Of a stretch of 64,000 bases of DNA, positions 23,843 to 32,983 are shown piece after piece. How positions within the stretch are numbered: position 1 is the stretch's first letter; every line of letters begins with the position of its first letter. The position numbers and the translations under genes are program-made. The notes beneath the pieces are model-generated. The model had not been told where the DNA came from, did no database searches, and saw nothing but the letters and a program-made list of their open reading frames with translations. Source of the DNA: Marinomonas aquimarina (GTDB taxonomy: Bacteria; Pseudomonadota; Gammaproteobacteria; Pseudomonadales; Marinomonadaceae); the NCBI RefSeq assembly GCF_900089755.1, contig NZ_FLOC01000007.1, forward strand, positions 62,001 to 126,000, given 5' to 3'.

Positions 23843-25423
23843 ATGGATACTTTGATAGCGCTTGCCCCAGTCGTCTTTTTGGTCTGGGGCATGACCAAGC
23901 CACAACCGTTGGCGGCGCATGTGGCCTTGCCAATGACCGCAGCATTGGCAGCATTGCTGCAGGCGTTCTACTTTCAAGCGGACCTGCTAACGCTGATGGC
24001 CAATGCGATCGCGGGCGGCTTGTCCGTGTTAACGCCGATTTCCATTGTCGCCGGGGCGATTCTATTAAATCGGGTGCTAGTGCTATCGGGGGCGGAAAAT
24101 ACCTTACGCCAGTGGTTGGAAAGCATCAGCCCCAATAAAGTGGCGCAGTTGATGATCATTGGCTGGGCGTTTGCTTTTATGTTGGAGGGGGCTTCGGGCT
24201 TCGGTACACCGGCGGCCATTGCGGCGCCGATTTTGGTGGGGTTAGGTTTTCCGGCCATGCCGGTGGCCTTGCTAACCCTCGTTATGAACAGTGTGCCGGT
24301 GTCTTTTGGGGCGGTGGGGACGCCGGCCTGGTTTGGCTTTGCTGCGCTCGACCTCAGTGATGCGCAATTATTGGCAACGTCGCAATGGACCGCACTGATT
24401 CACCTCGTGGCCAGCGTCATGATTCCGCTGTTGGCGTTACGTTTTTTAGTGAGCTGGCAAGCGATTCGTGACAACCTAATATTTATTGTTATCAGTGCCT
24501 TAAGTTGTACCGTGCCCTTTTACTTGCTGGCGCAGGTGAACTATGAATTTCCCTCCTTGATTGGCGGTGCCATGGGCTTATGTGGCTCAGTTTTGGCGGC
24601 GAAATACCAGCTTGGTTTACAGAAGATGTCATCAGATCGGCCTGAGAAGTCTGCGAATTTGACGAATATCGCCGTCATTAAAGCCCTGTCGCCGTTTATT
24701 CTATTGATCGGAATTTTGTTGGTGACGCGCATCCAGCAGTGGCCCTTTAAAGCTTGGCTCAACGATGGCACACCATGGCTCAGTGTTGGCGATGTGGCCC
24801 TTAGCCAAGCCTTGATAGTGTCTTGGTCGTCTATTTTAGGCAGCGATGTTGCTTGGTCATATAAGACCCTTTATGTGCCCGCCTTGATTCCTTTTGTGGT
24901 CACGGTAGTGCTGTTGATTCCGATTTTATCGCTGTCAAAAAGTCATCTTAGCCATGCGCTGGCCGACACCTGGGCGCGTATTAAATTGCCCATCCTAGCC
25001 TTGATTGGCGCTTTGATGATGGTGAACTTTATGATGCAAGGAGGCGAACAAGCGCCGATCTTTATCATTGCCAACACGTTAGCCAGCACCATGGGCGCTA
25101 ATTGGAGTTACGTCGCGGCGCTGTTGGGGGCGCTAGGGTCGTTCTTCTCTGGTTCCGCCACCGTGTCAAACCTGACTTTTGGTGGCATTCAATACAGCAT
25201 CGCCGAGCAAACCAGTTTACCCATCACTGTGGTGTTAGCGTTGCAATCGGTAGGCGCTGCGATGGGCAATATGATTTGCCTGAATAACATCATTGCTGTG
25301 TGTACGATTTTGGGCATTAAAAACCAAGAAGGGGCGATGATTAAACGCACCATAGTGCCGATGCTGGTGTATGCACTGATTGCCGCCCTGATGGGACAGT
25401 TAATTCTGCACTTACTCATATAG
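23843..25423 (+). CDS. L-lactate permease family transporter
   Basis: Integral membrane protein of 526 residues, LctP/LldP/GlcA family, which imports lactate or glycolate with protons. The start ATG 23843 has GGAG at 23834-23837; the GTG at 23837 is too close to this site. Signatures: AFMLEGASGFGTPAAIAAPIL near residue 115, NSVPVSFGAVGTPAWFGF near 155, and SGSATVSNLTFG near 440. About 13 helices. No lactate dehydrogenase or regulator gene is adjacent, so lactate versus glycolate cannot be decided. Confidence 0.88.
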   Translation: MDTLIALAPVVFLVWGMTKPQPLAAHVALPMTAALAALLQAFYFQADLLTLMANAIAGGLSVLTPISIVAGAILLNRVLVLSGAENTLRQWLESISPNKVAQLMIIGWAFAFMLEGASGFGTPAAIAAPILVGLGFPAMPVALLTLVMNSVPVSFGAVGTPAWFGFAALDLSDAQLLATSQWTALIHLVASVMIPLLALRFLVSWQAIRDNLIFIVISALSCTVPFYLLAQVNYEFPSLIGGAMGLCGSVLAAKYQLGLQKMSSDRPEKSANLTNIAVIKALSPFILLIGILLVTRIQQWPFKAWLNDGTPWLSVGDVALSQALIVSWSSILGSDVAWSYKTLYVPALIPFVVTVVLLIPILSLSKSHLSHALADTWARIKLPILALIGALMMVNFMMQGGEQAPIFIIANTLASTMGANWSYVAALLGALGSFFSGSATVSNLTFGGIQYSIAEQTSLPITVVLALQSVGAAMGNMICLNNIIAVCTILGIKNQEGAMIKRTIVPMLVYALIAALMGQLILHLLI

Positions 25424-25504
25424 AAAGCTGTGCATTTTGTGGTTATGCTTTCTTGCCAAGGGCACGTTGGGTGCTGTTATTTCTAGGAAAAGTACGTCGT
25501 CGTT

Positions 25505-27067
25505 ATGGAATTTATTTGGATACTGTTTGCGTTTCTCTGTGGTCTAGCCATCAAGCTGGTGAACCTGCCGCCTTTGATTGGTTTTTTGGCGGCAGGTTTT
25601 CTTCTTAATTTTCTACAGTTCGAACCCTCGAACGTGTTGGAGCAGCTGTCCAATATGGGCATCACCTTGATGCTGTTCTGCATTGGCTTAAAACTGCATG
25701 TACAGGACTTGCTGAAGCGTGAAGTGTGGGCCTCAACCCTGGGTCATATGGGAGCTTGGACCATTCTGTTAATCGGCGTGGTATCGCTGCTTGGTTTGGT
25801 CGGCTTACATGCCTTTGAGGTGCTGTCATTGCGTACCGCAGCCTTGATCGGTTTTGCCCTCAGCTTCTCAAGTACCGTGTGTATCGTGAAGCTGCTCGAA
25901 GAAGCCGGTGAGATGAAAACCCGCCATGGTCAATTGGCATTGGGTATCTTGGTGATGCAAGACATCGTTGCTGTGGTCTTCCTGGTGCTGGCAACCGGTG
26001 AAATTCCGTCACTGTGGGCAATTCTATTGTTTGCCTTGATCCCGCTGCGTCCTGTGTTAGGCCGTATTCTAGACAAATCTGGCCACGGGGAAATGCTACC
26101 GCTGACGGGGATTTTCTTTGCCTTAGGGGCCTATGAGCTGTTTTACCTCGTTGGAGTAAAGGGGGATTTAGGGGCTCTGGTCCTCGGCATACTGCTCGCA
26201 TCCCATAGTAAAGCCTCCGAGCTAAACCGGTCGTTAATGAACTTCAAAGACATCTTCTTGATTGGCTTTTTCTTATCGATTGGCTTCAGTGCCTTGCCCA
26301 CTTGGGAAATGCTCGGTTTGAGCTTGCTCTTAACGGCGTTGCTGGTGCTGAAGTTTGTGCTGTTCTTTTTCTTCTTTACCAGCTTGCGTCTGCGCGGTCG
26401 TACCTCGTTCTTGGGTGCTTTGGCGCTGTCGAACTACAGCGAGTTTGGCCTGATTGTGGTGGCGCTTAGTGTGCAAGCAGGTTGGATCGAAAACGAATGG
26501 TTGGTGATCTTGGCCTTGGCAGTGTCCTTCTCGTTTGTCATTACCAGTGTGATTTATCGCAAGGCACACAGCTACTTCCGTCGTTACAAGGACCGTATTC
26601 GCCACTACGAAAATCCAGTGCCATTGCCAGAAGACTGCTTTACCCAGCCGAAGAACATGGAAGTACTTGTGGTGGGGCTTGGACGCGTGGGACGAGGCGC
26701 GTTTGAATCGATAAGCAATATGATTGGTGCTGATGTGGCTGGCATGGATGCGGATAAGTTCCGTATTAAGCAAATGCAGGAAGAGAATCACAATGTGTTC
26801 TTTGGTGACGGTGAAGACGTCGACCTTTGGGAGCACTTGGACCTGTCCAATGTGAAGCTGATTCTGCTGGCGTTGCCGGCGGCGGATGACAGCGTCAACG
26901 TGGTGAAACAGCTGCGCAGCACTGGCTTTAATGGCCAAGTGGCAGCGATTGCCCGCTACCAAGATGAGCGTGACTACATGATGGAAGCGGGCATCAATAA
27001 CGTGTTCAACTTCTACTCTGAGGCCGGTGCCGGCTTCGGTGAGGAAAGTTTGGCGCTGCTGCGCTAA
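25505..27067 (+). CDS. Kef-type cation:proton antiporter with TrkA-N domain
   Basis: CPA2-family membrane protein of 520 residues, likely a potassium efflux or potassium:proton antiporter. The N-terminal 370 residues hold about 12 helices, with the family segment GFALSFSSTVCIVKLLEEAGE near residue 118. A cytoplasmic RCK/TrkA-N domain begins at residue 385 with VLVVGLGRVGRGAF, the nucleotide-binding GxGxxG loop. No TrkA-C domain follows, and no KefF/KefG ancillary gene is present. The function would fit osmotic or pH adjustment. It ends 19 bases before the unusual inverted repeat in front of the next gene. Confidence 0.87.
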   Translation: MEFIWILFAFLCGLAIKLVNLPPLIGFLAAGFLLNFLQFEPSNVLEQLSNMGITLMLFCIGLKLHVQDLLKREVWASTLGHMGAWTILLIGVVSLLGLVGLHAFEVLSLRTAALIGFALSFSSTVCIVKLLEEAGEMKTRHGQLALGILVMQDIVAVVFLVLATGEIPSLWAILLFALIPLRPVLGRILDKSGHGEMLPLTGIFFALGAYELFYLVGVKGDLGALVLGILLASHSKASELNRSLMNFKDIFLIGFFLSIGFSALPTWEMLGLSLLLTALLVLKFVLFFFFFTSLRLRGRTSFLGALALSNYSEFGLIVVALSVQAGWIENEWLVILALAVSFSFVITSVIYRKAHSYFRRYKDRIRHYENPVPLPEDCFTQPKNMEVLVVGLGRVGRGAFESISNMIGADVAGMDADKFRIKQMQEENHNVFFGDGEDVDLWEHLDLSNVKLILLALPAADDSVNVVKQLRSTGFNGQVAAIARYQDERDYMMEAGINNVFNFYSEAGAGFGEESLALLR

Positions 27068-27085
27068 GCGTCTGCTCTCGTAACG

Positions 27086-27148
27086 GGGCGTTTCATGCTA
27101 GCCTTATTAGCTTAATCATAAGGATATCGATATAAGCATGAAACGCCC
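27086..27148 (+). promoter_or_regulatory. Nested inverted repeat spanning the SD site and start codon of the Bcr/CflA gene
   Basis: Outer arms of 14 bases are perfectly complementary: GGGCGTTTCATGCT (27086-27099) and AGCATGAAACGCCC (27135-27148); the right arm contains the ATG start at 27138. Inside the loop a second stem pairs CCTTAT (27102-27107) with ATAAGG (27118-27123), which is the probable Shine-Dalgarno. An RNA made from upstream of 27086 would therefore hide both initiation signals. There is no T-run, so this is not a simple terminator. Translational control is an inference; a DNA operator is the alternative. Confidence 0.6.
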
Positions 27149-28403
27149 AACCCTTGCATCCCGTGGTGCACCGCAAAAAGCCCTGTCTGAGAAAGAGTTT
27201 ATCGCTCTGTTTGCCACCATTATGTCGCTGACCGCCCTCAGTATGGATGCGGTGTTGCCCGCATTTCGGGACATGGCGAATGCTCTCGCGCTAACGGATG
27301 TAACCCAAATCCAATGGGTAGTATCGGCGCTGATCGCTGGTATGGTGTTTGGTGAGCTGGTGTTTGGTCCGGTATCGGATGTCATCGGGCGTAAGAAAAG
27401 CATTCTGACGGGGGTGGCGATTTATATCCTTGGTAGCCTGATTGCGATGACGGCTCACACTTTAGAGGTGTTGCTGCTTGGGCGCTTTATCCAAGGCCTC
27501 GGCGTCGCAGCTCCGAAAACGGTGTCTCGGGCGCTGGTCCGAGATCTTTACCAAGGTCGCGCTATGGCGCGCATCATGTCCTACATCATGGTGGTGTTTA
27601 TCCTAGTGCCCATGTTGGCCCCCGCCTTTGGTCAGATGGTGTTATTGGTAGGGGATTGGCGTTGGATCTTTGCCGCCTTGATGTTGCAGGGTTTGATCGC
27701 TTCTGTCTGGCTGATCACACGCCAGCCGGAAACCTTAGCCCCTGAGAACCGTCATCGCTTTGAATTGAAACGCTTGGTCCGCGAGGCGCGCTATATTGTC
27801 AGCCATCGCGAAGTGATGTGTTACACCGGCATGTCGGGGCTGACGTTTGCGGGGCTGATGCTGTATTTGGGCATGTCCCAGTCGATCTTCCAAGACCTCT
27901 ATGACACTGGCGATGCCTTTCCCTTGTACTTTGCCATCATGGCCGGAGGGGCCGGCTTGGCGTCTTTTACCAATGGTCAGCTGGTGATGCGTTTGGGGAT
28001 GCGACGTTTGGTATGGGTCGCCCTAAGCCTGAAGCTGACCGCTGCCAATAGCATGCTGTTGGCGGCTTGGTTGTTAGGCGGCGTGCCACCACTGTGGCTG
28101 TTTCTGTGTCTTGGGGTACCGATCTTTTTTAGCATGGGGCTGCTGTTTGGCAATATGAGTGCCATGGCCATGGAGCCGTTAGGAAAGATGGCCGGCATCG
28201 CTTCTTCGGTCACGTCGTCGCTCACCAGCCTAACCGCGGTGGTGCTGTCGGTGATCATCGGTGCCTTCTATAACTTTACCGTGGTGCCATTGGCGGCGGG
28301 GTATGTGATCTTTACTGGCTTGGCATTCGTATTGATGTTAACCGCCAACCGGATGCATAAAGCCTCGAACCATGTCACACAAGAAACCACACCTTCCCAG
28401 TAA
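27138..28403 (+). CDS. Bcr/CflA-type MFS multidrug exporter
   Basis: Drug:proton antiporter of 421 residues with 12 predicted helices in the inner membrane. Diagnostic segments: [17 protein letters not shown] in helix 1, [20 protein letters not shown] (motif A) near residue 75, and [19 protein letters not shown] near residue 117, typical for Bcr/CflA proteins. The start ATG 27138 lies within a long inverted repeat, with AAGGA about 12 bases upstream. The 3' end overlaps the DUF2256 gene by 32 bases. Substrates cannot be predicted. Confidence 0.88.
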   Translation: MKRPTLASRGAPQKALSEKEFIALFATIMSLTALSMDAVLPAFRDMANALALTDVTQIQWVVSALIAGMVFGELVFGPVSDVIGRKKSILTGVAIYILGSLIAMTAHTLEVLLLGRFIQGLGVAAPKTVSRALVRDLYQGRAMARIMSYIMVVFILVPMLAPAFGQMVLLVGDWRWIFAALMLQGLIASVWLITRQPETLAPENRHRFELKRLVREARYIVSHREVMCYTGMSGLTFAGLMLYLGMSQSIFQDLYDTGDAFPLYFAIMAGGAGLASFTNGQLVMRLGMRRLVWVALSLKLTAANSMLLAAWLLGGVPPLWLFLCLGVPIFFSMGLLFGNMSAMAMEPLGKMAGIASSVTSSLTSLTAVVLSVIIGAFYNFTVVPLAAGYVIFTGLAFVLMLTANRMHKASNHVTQETTPSQ

Positions 28404-28560
28404 GATCTGTCCCATCTGTCAGCGCCCCTTTGCTTGGCGTAAGAAGTGGGCCAGTTGTTGGGAGGGCGTTAAGTACTGCTCCGAGCGCTGTCGCCGACAG
28501 CGCGCCAACCAAGAAAAAAGCGGGGAAAGTTCGCCGGAGTGTCACGCTTCTCTTTTATAA
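28372..28560 (+). CDS. DUF2256 small Cys-rich protein
   Basis: Protein of 62 residues. It matches DUF2256: [18 protein letters not shown] followed by [12 protein letters not shown], so four Cys in two CxxC-like pairs form a likely zinc ribbon, with basic ends that could bind nucleic acid. The gene lies in another frame over the last 32 bases of the exporter gene. DUF2256 genes are often found near FeS-type photolyase/cryptochrome genes; here such a gene is encoded 1.4 kb downstream on the opposite strand. Function unknown. Confidence 0.8.
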   Translation: MSHKKPHLPSKICPICQRPFAWRKKWASCWEGVKYCSERCRRQRANQEKSGESSPECHASLL

Positions 28561-28601
28561 TGCTGCGCTGACTACTTAGCCAATAATGCCAAGGAACCTT
28601 A

Positions 28602-29921
28602 ATGCAATCCTCGTCCTATCTCGCGAAACAGCTCTTCTCTATGACCTGGCCCATGTTGTTTGGCATCTTGTCGATTATGAGTTTTCAATTGGTAGACAGT
28701 GCCTTTATTGGTCAGCTGGGGGTATTACCCTTGGCGGCACAAGGTTTCACGGCACCGATCGCTTTAATTTTTATCGGTCTGCAGGTCGGCCTTGGTATCG
28801 CCTCCACCTCGTTGATATCCCGTGCTCTAGGCGCCGATGACAGCTTGTTCGCGAAACAGCTAGGTGGCCTAGTGGTGGTGCTGGGGGCGCTAGGGATTTT
28901 TGTCGTCTCCTTATTGGTGTGGTTTTTCCGCGGGGCGGTGTTGGATATGCTCAGTGCGCCCGACAGTGTGGCGCCGATCATTGATGAATACTGGGGCTGG
29001 TGGTTGTTCAGCACCTGGATGGGGGCGATGATCTATTTCTTTTACAGCATCTGTCGTTCCAATGGTAATACCATGTTGCCGGGCGTCATTATGGTGGTCT
29101 CCAGTCTGTTGAACATTGCCCTCGACCCATTGTTTATTTTTGTCTTGGACATGGGCATTGTCGGTGCCGCTTTTGCCACCATTCTGGCATTTACCATCGG
29201 CATGCTGATTATTGTGCCCAAATGTCTGTCCAGCCATTGGTTAACGTTCGACTTCAGTAGTCTGAACTTGCTTGAAACCCTAGGCAAAATTGGCCATATC
29301 ATGGGACCGGCCATGGTCAGTCAGTTGTTGCCTCCTGTGTCTTCGGTGTTAGCCACCAAGCTGTTAGCTGGCTTTGGCACCGCGGCCGTTGCGGCATGGG
29401 CGGTAGGATCGCGCTTTGAATTCTTTGCCATTGTCACCGTATTAGCATTAACCATGACCTTGCCGCCGATGGTGGGCCGTTTTTATGGCGCTGGTAAATT
29501 TAATGAAATCAAACAGTTGATACGTATTGCTGTGGTCTATGTCCTGGTGTTTCAGACCTTGGTGGCGGTGTTAGTCTGGTTTGGGGCATCTTGGCTGGCA
29601 GGCTTGATGTCCAGCGATGAGCAAGTGATCGAGATTGTCACTTGGCACCTAATGTGGGTGACGATCAGTCTTGGGCCATTGGGGATTTGTATGATGATGG
29701 TGTCGGCGGCCAATGCCTTGGGCAAGCCTTATCGCGCTTTATGGATGTCGGCGCTGCGCTTGTTTGCGTTCTTTTTGCCGTGTCTGTGGATCGGCGGTCA
29801 GATCGGTGGCTTATGGGGCTTATTTATTGGTGCCACCTTGGGCAATATCATGGCCGGCGCTGCCGCTTGGTGGATTTACCAAAATACCTTTAAACACGCC
29901 TGTGACGTAAAAGCGGCCTAG
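28602..29921 (+). CDS. MATE family efflux transporter
   Basis: Multidrug/toxin exporter of 439 residues with 12 helices, likely sodium- or proton-coupled (DinF/NorM superfamily). Features include MTWPMLFGILSIMSFQLVDS in helix 1, the first-repeat QVGLGIASTSLISRALGA and the inverted second repeat beginning near residue 230. TATAAT at 28555-28560 and AAGGAA before the ATG suggest its own promoter and ribosome site. It converges on the photolyase operon and shares a hairpin terminator with it. Confidence 0.9.
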   Translation: MQSSSYLAKQLFSMTWPMLFGILSIMSFQLVDSAFIGQLGVLPLAAQGFTAPIALIFIGLQVGLGIASTSLISRALGADDSLFAKQLGGLVVVLGALGIFVVSLLVWFFRGAVLDMLSAPDSVAPIIDEYWGWWLFSTWMGAMIYFFYSICRSNGNTMLPGVIMVVSSLLNIALDPLFIFVLDMGIVGAAFATILAFTIGMLIIVPKCLSSHWLTFDFSSLNLLETLGKIGHIMGPAMVSQLLPPVSSVLATKLLAGFGTAAVAAWAVGSRFEFFAIVTVLALTMTLPPMVGRFYGAGKFNEIKQLIRIAVVYVLVFQTLVAVLVWFGASWLAGLMSSDEQVIEIVTWHLMWVTISLGPLGICMMMVSAANALGKPYRALWMSALRLFAFFLPCLWIGGQIGGLWGLFIGATLGNIMAGAAAWWIYQNTFKHACDVKAA

Positions 29922-29933
29922 CATTCAGACCAT

Positions 29934-29963
29934 AATATCGAAGCGCTACAGCGCTTCGATATT
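29934..29963. terminator. Bidirectional terminator overlapping the photolyase 3' end
   Basis: Perfect 14-bp arms AATATCGAAGCGCT / AGCGCTTCGATATT separated by two bases. It follows the MATE stop by 12 bases, and its right part is the last codons and stop codon (29946-29948) of the FeS photolyase gene on the other strand. T-runs are short. Confidence 0.65.
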
Positions 29964-31496
29964 ATCCAAACACCACTCTGCGCGTTCTAACACGGCATCC
30001 TGCTGTGCCTTGTCTTGTTTATCCCAGTTACCGTAAATCATGCCGATACGAGGGTTTTTCAGCAGCTTATCGCGGTGCTGAATCATAAAGCGCCAATACA
30101 AGCTGTTCAGCGGGCAGGCTTGCTCACCGACTTTCTCTTTGACGTTGTAATGGCACGACGAACAATAATCGCTCATCTTTTGAATGTAACTGCCGCTCGC
30201 TGCATAGGGCTTTGAAGCGACCCAACCACCATCGGCAAACTGGCTCATGCTGCGTGTGTTGGGCAGCTCGACCCATTCGATGGCGTCCACATAAATGCCC
30301 AAATACCATTCATCCACTTGATCCGGGTGAATACCCGTCAGCATACAAAAGTTACCCGTGACCATCAGACGTTGAATATGATGGGCATAGCCATAATCCA
30401 AAGATTGGCCAATGGCGTTGGCCAAACAGTTCATCTTGGTGTCGCCGGTCCAGAAATACTCCGGCAAATCGCGCTCGGCATTGAGGGCATTTTGCTCATG
30501 GTAGTCCGGCATATTGATCCAATACATGCCACGCACGTATTCACGCCAGCCTAAAATCTGCCGCACAAAGCCTTCTACTTGCGCAATGTCGATGTCTTTG
30601 CGATAGCGGTAACTGAGTACCGCCGCTTTGATCACATGGCTGGGGTGCAGCATCTTGCTGTTTAGCGCAAACGATAGACGCGAGTGGTACAGGCTCCAGC
30701 CATGGGGTGTTTGATCGGTCATGGCGTCTTGGAAGCGGCCAAAATTGGGCAGCAAGTGGTCACAGAAATACTGCAACAGGGTCAGCGAATCATGGCGTGA
30801 CACGGGCCACAAGAGCTGCGTCTGCGCTTTGCCAATATAAGGAATCTGATGTTGTTCGATGCGTTGCACAATATGCGTCACATCGTGACTGAACAGCAAG
30901 GGTTCAGGAATATGTGCCAAGTCTTTCTGTTTGAGCGCCTGACGATTGGCGTTGTCGTAATTCCAGTTACCACCGACGGGACTGTGATCCTCTTCCATCA
31001 AGATGTTAAAACGTTGGCGCATCTTGCGGTAGAAGTGTTCCATACGGATGGTGGTTTTGGCCTTGAAATGGCGCGGAATTTCTTCAAACGGCAGCATAAA
31101 GTGTTCGGTATCGGTGAGCGATACCGGCACCGATGCGTTGCTGGCAATGGCCTGGTAGTCCATCATCACGCGATACTCATCGGGGCGTTGCAGCTGGATA
31201 CGGCTGACTTGGTAGGCCTTGGCCATGCCGAGCACCAGTGATTCCAGAGTCTGACCTTGGGTGTCATCTAGGGTCAGGTACTGCACATGGTGTCCCGCAT
31301 CTTGCAGCGCTTTGGCGAAGTTTTCCATGGCCAAAAAGAAAGCACACAGTTTTTGAATATGGTGCTTTACGTAAGTGGCTTCGGGATGCAGTTCGGCAAT
31401 CAAATGCAGCACACCGGCTTCAGGCTTGCGAAACCATTTGTGGGCCGCGTTGAGTTGGTCGCCAAGGACAACGCGCAGGGTGTGGTATTGGCTCAT
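29946..31496 (-). CDS. FeS-containing (6-4) photolyase/cryptochrome (PhrB-like, FeS-BCP)
   Basis: Flavoprotein of 516 residues from the prokaryotic FeS-BCP class, which repairs (6-4) photoproducts with light. Four cluster ligands Cys357, Cys445, Cys448 and Cys461 have exactly the spacing of Agrobacterium PhrB (350, 438, 441, 454). N-terminal Rossmann-like antenna domain starts with LRVVLGDQLN; the FAD region includes HSRLSFALNSKMLHP and GWREYVRGMYW. Third gene of an overlapping operon: its ATG overlaps the stop of the preceding photolyase gene by 4 bases. Whether it repairs DNA or signals cannot be told from sequence. Confidence 0.9.
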   Translation of the reverse strand: MSQYHTLRVVLGDQLNAAHKWFRKPEAGVLHLIAELHPEATYVKHHIQKLCAFFLAMENFAKALQDAGHHVQYLTLDDTQGQTLESLVLGMAKAYQVSRIQLQRPDEYRVMMDYQAIASNASVPVSLTDTEHFMLPFEEIPRHFKAKTTIRMEHFYRKMRQRFNILMEEDHSPVGGNWNYDNANRQALKQKDLAHIPEPLLFSHDVTHIVQRIEQHQIPYIGKAQTQLLWPVSRHDSLTLLQYFCDHLLPNFGRFQDAMTDQTPHGWSLYHSRLSFALNSKMLHPSHVIKAAVLSYRYRKDIDIAQVEGFVRQILGWREYVRGMYWINMPDYHEQNALNAERDLPEYFWTGDTKMNCLANAIGQSLDYGYAHHIQRLMVTGNFCMLTGIHPDQVDEWYLGIYVDAIEWVELPNTRSMSQFADGGWVASKPYAASGSYIQKMSDYCSSCHYNVKEKVGEQACPLNSLYWRFMIQHRDKLLKNPRIGMIYGNWDKQDKAQQDAVLERAEWCLDNIEAL

Positions 31497-32983
31497 GAGC
31501 GGTCTCCGCTACGACGGCTGTTGCGGCGCACATGGGTGGCCAAAATGCGCTGCTTTTCTTGTTGCACTTGTGCGGACGAGCGAAATCCCCACAGGCGTTC
31601 GCGGGCGGCTTTGGCTGCGTCACTTAAGGATACGATTGGGCTGGGATAATCGTGGCCAATGCGGCATTGATACAAGGTTTCCTCCATGGTCGTCATTTCC
31701 CAAGGTGTGTGGATCAGTGGGCTGGGCACATCCTTTAATTCAGGCAGCCAGCGTCGTAAAAATATGCCCTCAGGATCTTGCTCCTGAGATTGCTTCACTG
31801 GATTATAAATGCGTATGGTATTTGCGCCAGTGATGCCCGCCTGCATGTGCAATTGTGGGTAATGGATGCCCGGCTCAAAGTCCAAAAACAGGCGCGCCAA
31901 GTGATGCGCTGCCAAACGCCAATCAATATTTAGATGATGGCACAAAAAGCTCACCAGCATAGCGCGCATGCGAAAGTTTATATAGCCAGTAGAGTGTAAA
32001 GCCCGCATGCACGCATCGACCATGGGAAAGCCTGTTTGCCCCACTTGCCAAGCGTATAAATCCTGGCTGACCTGATCATCCTGACGGTAAGGAAAATTAT
32101 AATAGCCCCGATTGATCGGACGCCACTCCATGTCGCACTCACTCTCAAATTTTTGCATAAAATGACAGTGCCAATGCAGGCGTGAGCTGAGGGCGACTAA
32201 GGTGCACCGCCAGCCCTTGGTGTGCCATCGTGAGAGCAGGTCTTGATAGACCTCGCGCAGGCTAATATTGCCCCACGCCAAATAGGGCGATAGGCGACTA
32301 CAAGCGTTGCGGCTGGTGAGCGGGCTAGACAGTTCACGGTAATAGTTTTGACCGCGGCCATCATAAAAACTTGCTAAGGTTTGCCATGCTAACGTGGCGC
32401 CGCCAGTTTGCATGCCACGCTGTGGTGTCTGCCAGCTGTTGGGGAGGTGGCAGATAGGGCTTTGCGCCGTACACCAATGCGCGTGCGCCAAGGGCGTTGG
32501 CACAATCGTGCGGCGCATCAGCTGCTGCCAGTGTTTATCCCATTGATCGCGATCCTTGAGTGCGCGAATCACCGCGCCACTGGGGGATTCCTGCCAGTCG
32601 ATCTGCTCTGTTTGGCACCAAGCTTGAATCGCTCTATCGCGCTCAAAGGTGCGTTGGATACCGATTTCTTGATAACTGTAGAGCGCACAAAAGCCCAGTT
32701 GCTGATGTAATGCCTGCAGCGCCGACAAGGCATTTTCAAAGCGGATGTGCAGTGTCGCAGCGTAGGCATCGAGGTCTTGCTGCATGTCTTGGAGGGATTG
32801 CCAGACAAAGCGCCAGTGGCGCTCATCATAGTGGGGGTCATCGATCAGCTCTGGCTCAAACACATACAGCAACAGCACTGGATGCCCTGTGGCAATGGCT
32901 TGGCTCAGCGGAGCGTGATCGCTAAGGCGAAGATCGCGTTTGAACCACACCAGCACTGGCGCTTTCGAGGTGTGGGTCATCAT
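31493..32983 (-). CDS. Class I-like deoxyribodipyrimidine photolyase/cryptochrome
   Basis: FAD-binding protein of 496 residues. The N-terminal photolyase domain starts LVWFKRDLRLSDHAPLSQA and continues with FEPELIDDPHYDERHW. The FAD domain has LTSRNACSRLSPYLAWGNIS, TGFPMVDACMRALHSTGYIN (the active-site region of CPD photolyases) and DFEPGIHYPQLHMQAGITG, where classical enzymes have DGD-type adenine contacts. It therefore belongs to a divergent photolyase group rather than to E. coli PhrB sensu stricto. It overlaps both neighbours by 4 bases, so the three are co-translated. Confidence 0.85.
   Translation of the reverse strand: MMTHTSKAPVLVWFKRDLRLSDHAPLSQAIATGHPVLLLYVFEPELIDDPHYDERHWRFVWQSLQDMQQDLDAYAATLHIRFENALSALQALHQQLGFCALYSYQEIGIQRTFERDRAIQAWCQTEQIDWQESPSGAVIRALKDRDQWDKHWQQLMRRTIVPTPLAHAHWCTAQSPICHLPNSWQTPQRGMQTGGATLAWQTLASFYDGRGQNYYRELSSPLTSRNACSRLSPYLAWGNISLREVYQDLLSRWHTKGWRCTLVALSSRLHWHCHFMQKFESECDMEWRPINRGYYNFPYRQDDQVSQDLYAWQVGQTGFPMVDACMRALHSTGYINFRMRAMLVSFLCHHLNIDWRLAAHHLARLFLDFEPGIHYPQLHMQAGITGANTIRIYNPVKQSQEQDPEGIFLRRWLPELKDVPSPLIHTPWEMTTMEETLYQCRIGHDYPSPIVSLSDAAKAARERLWGFRSSAQVQQEKQRILATHVRRNSRRSGDRS

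Noticed and set aside
26330-26962. Antisense open frame of 210 codons inside the Kef-type antiporter gene
   Set aside because: It is a mirror of the strong membrane-protein coding frame, has no ribosome site and shows no family similarity.
31375-31833. Rightward open frame of 152 codons across the photolyase genes
   Set aside because: Both photolyase frames on the other strand are unmistakable here; composition of this frame is that of a shadow.
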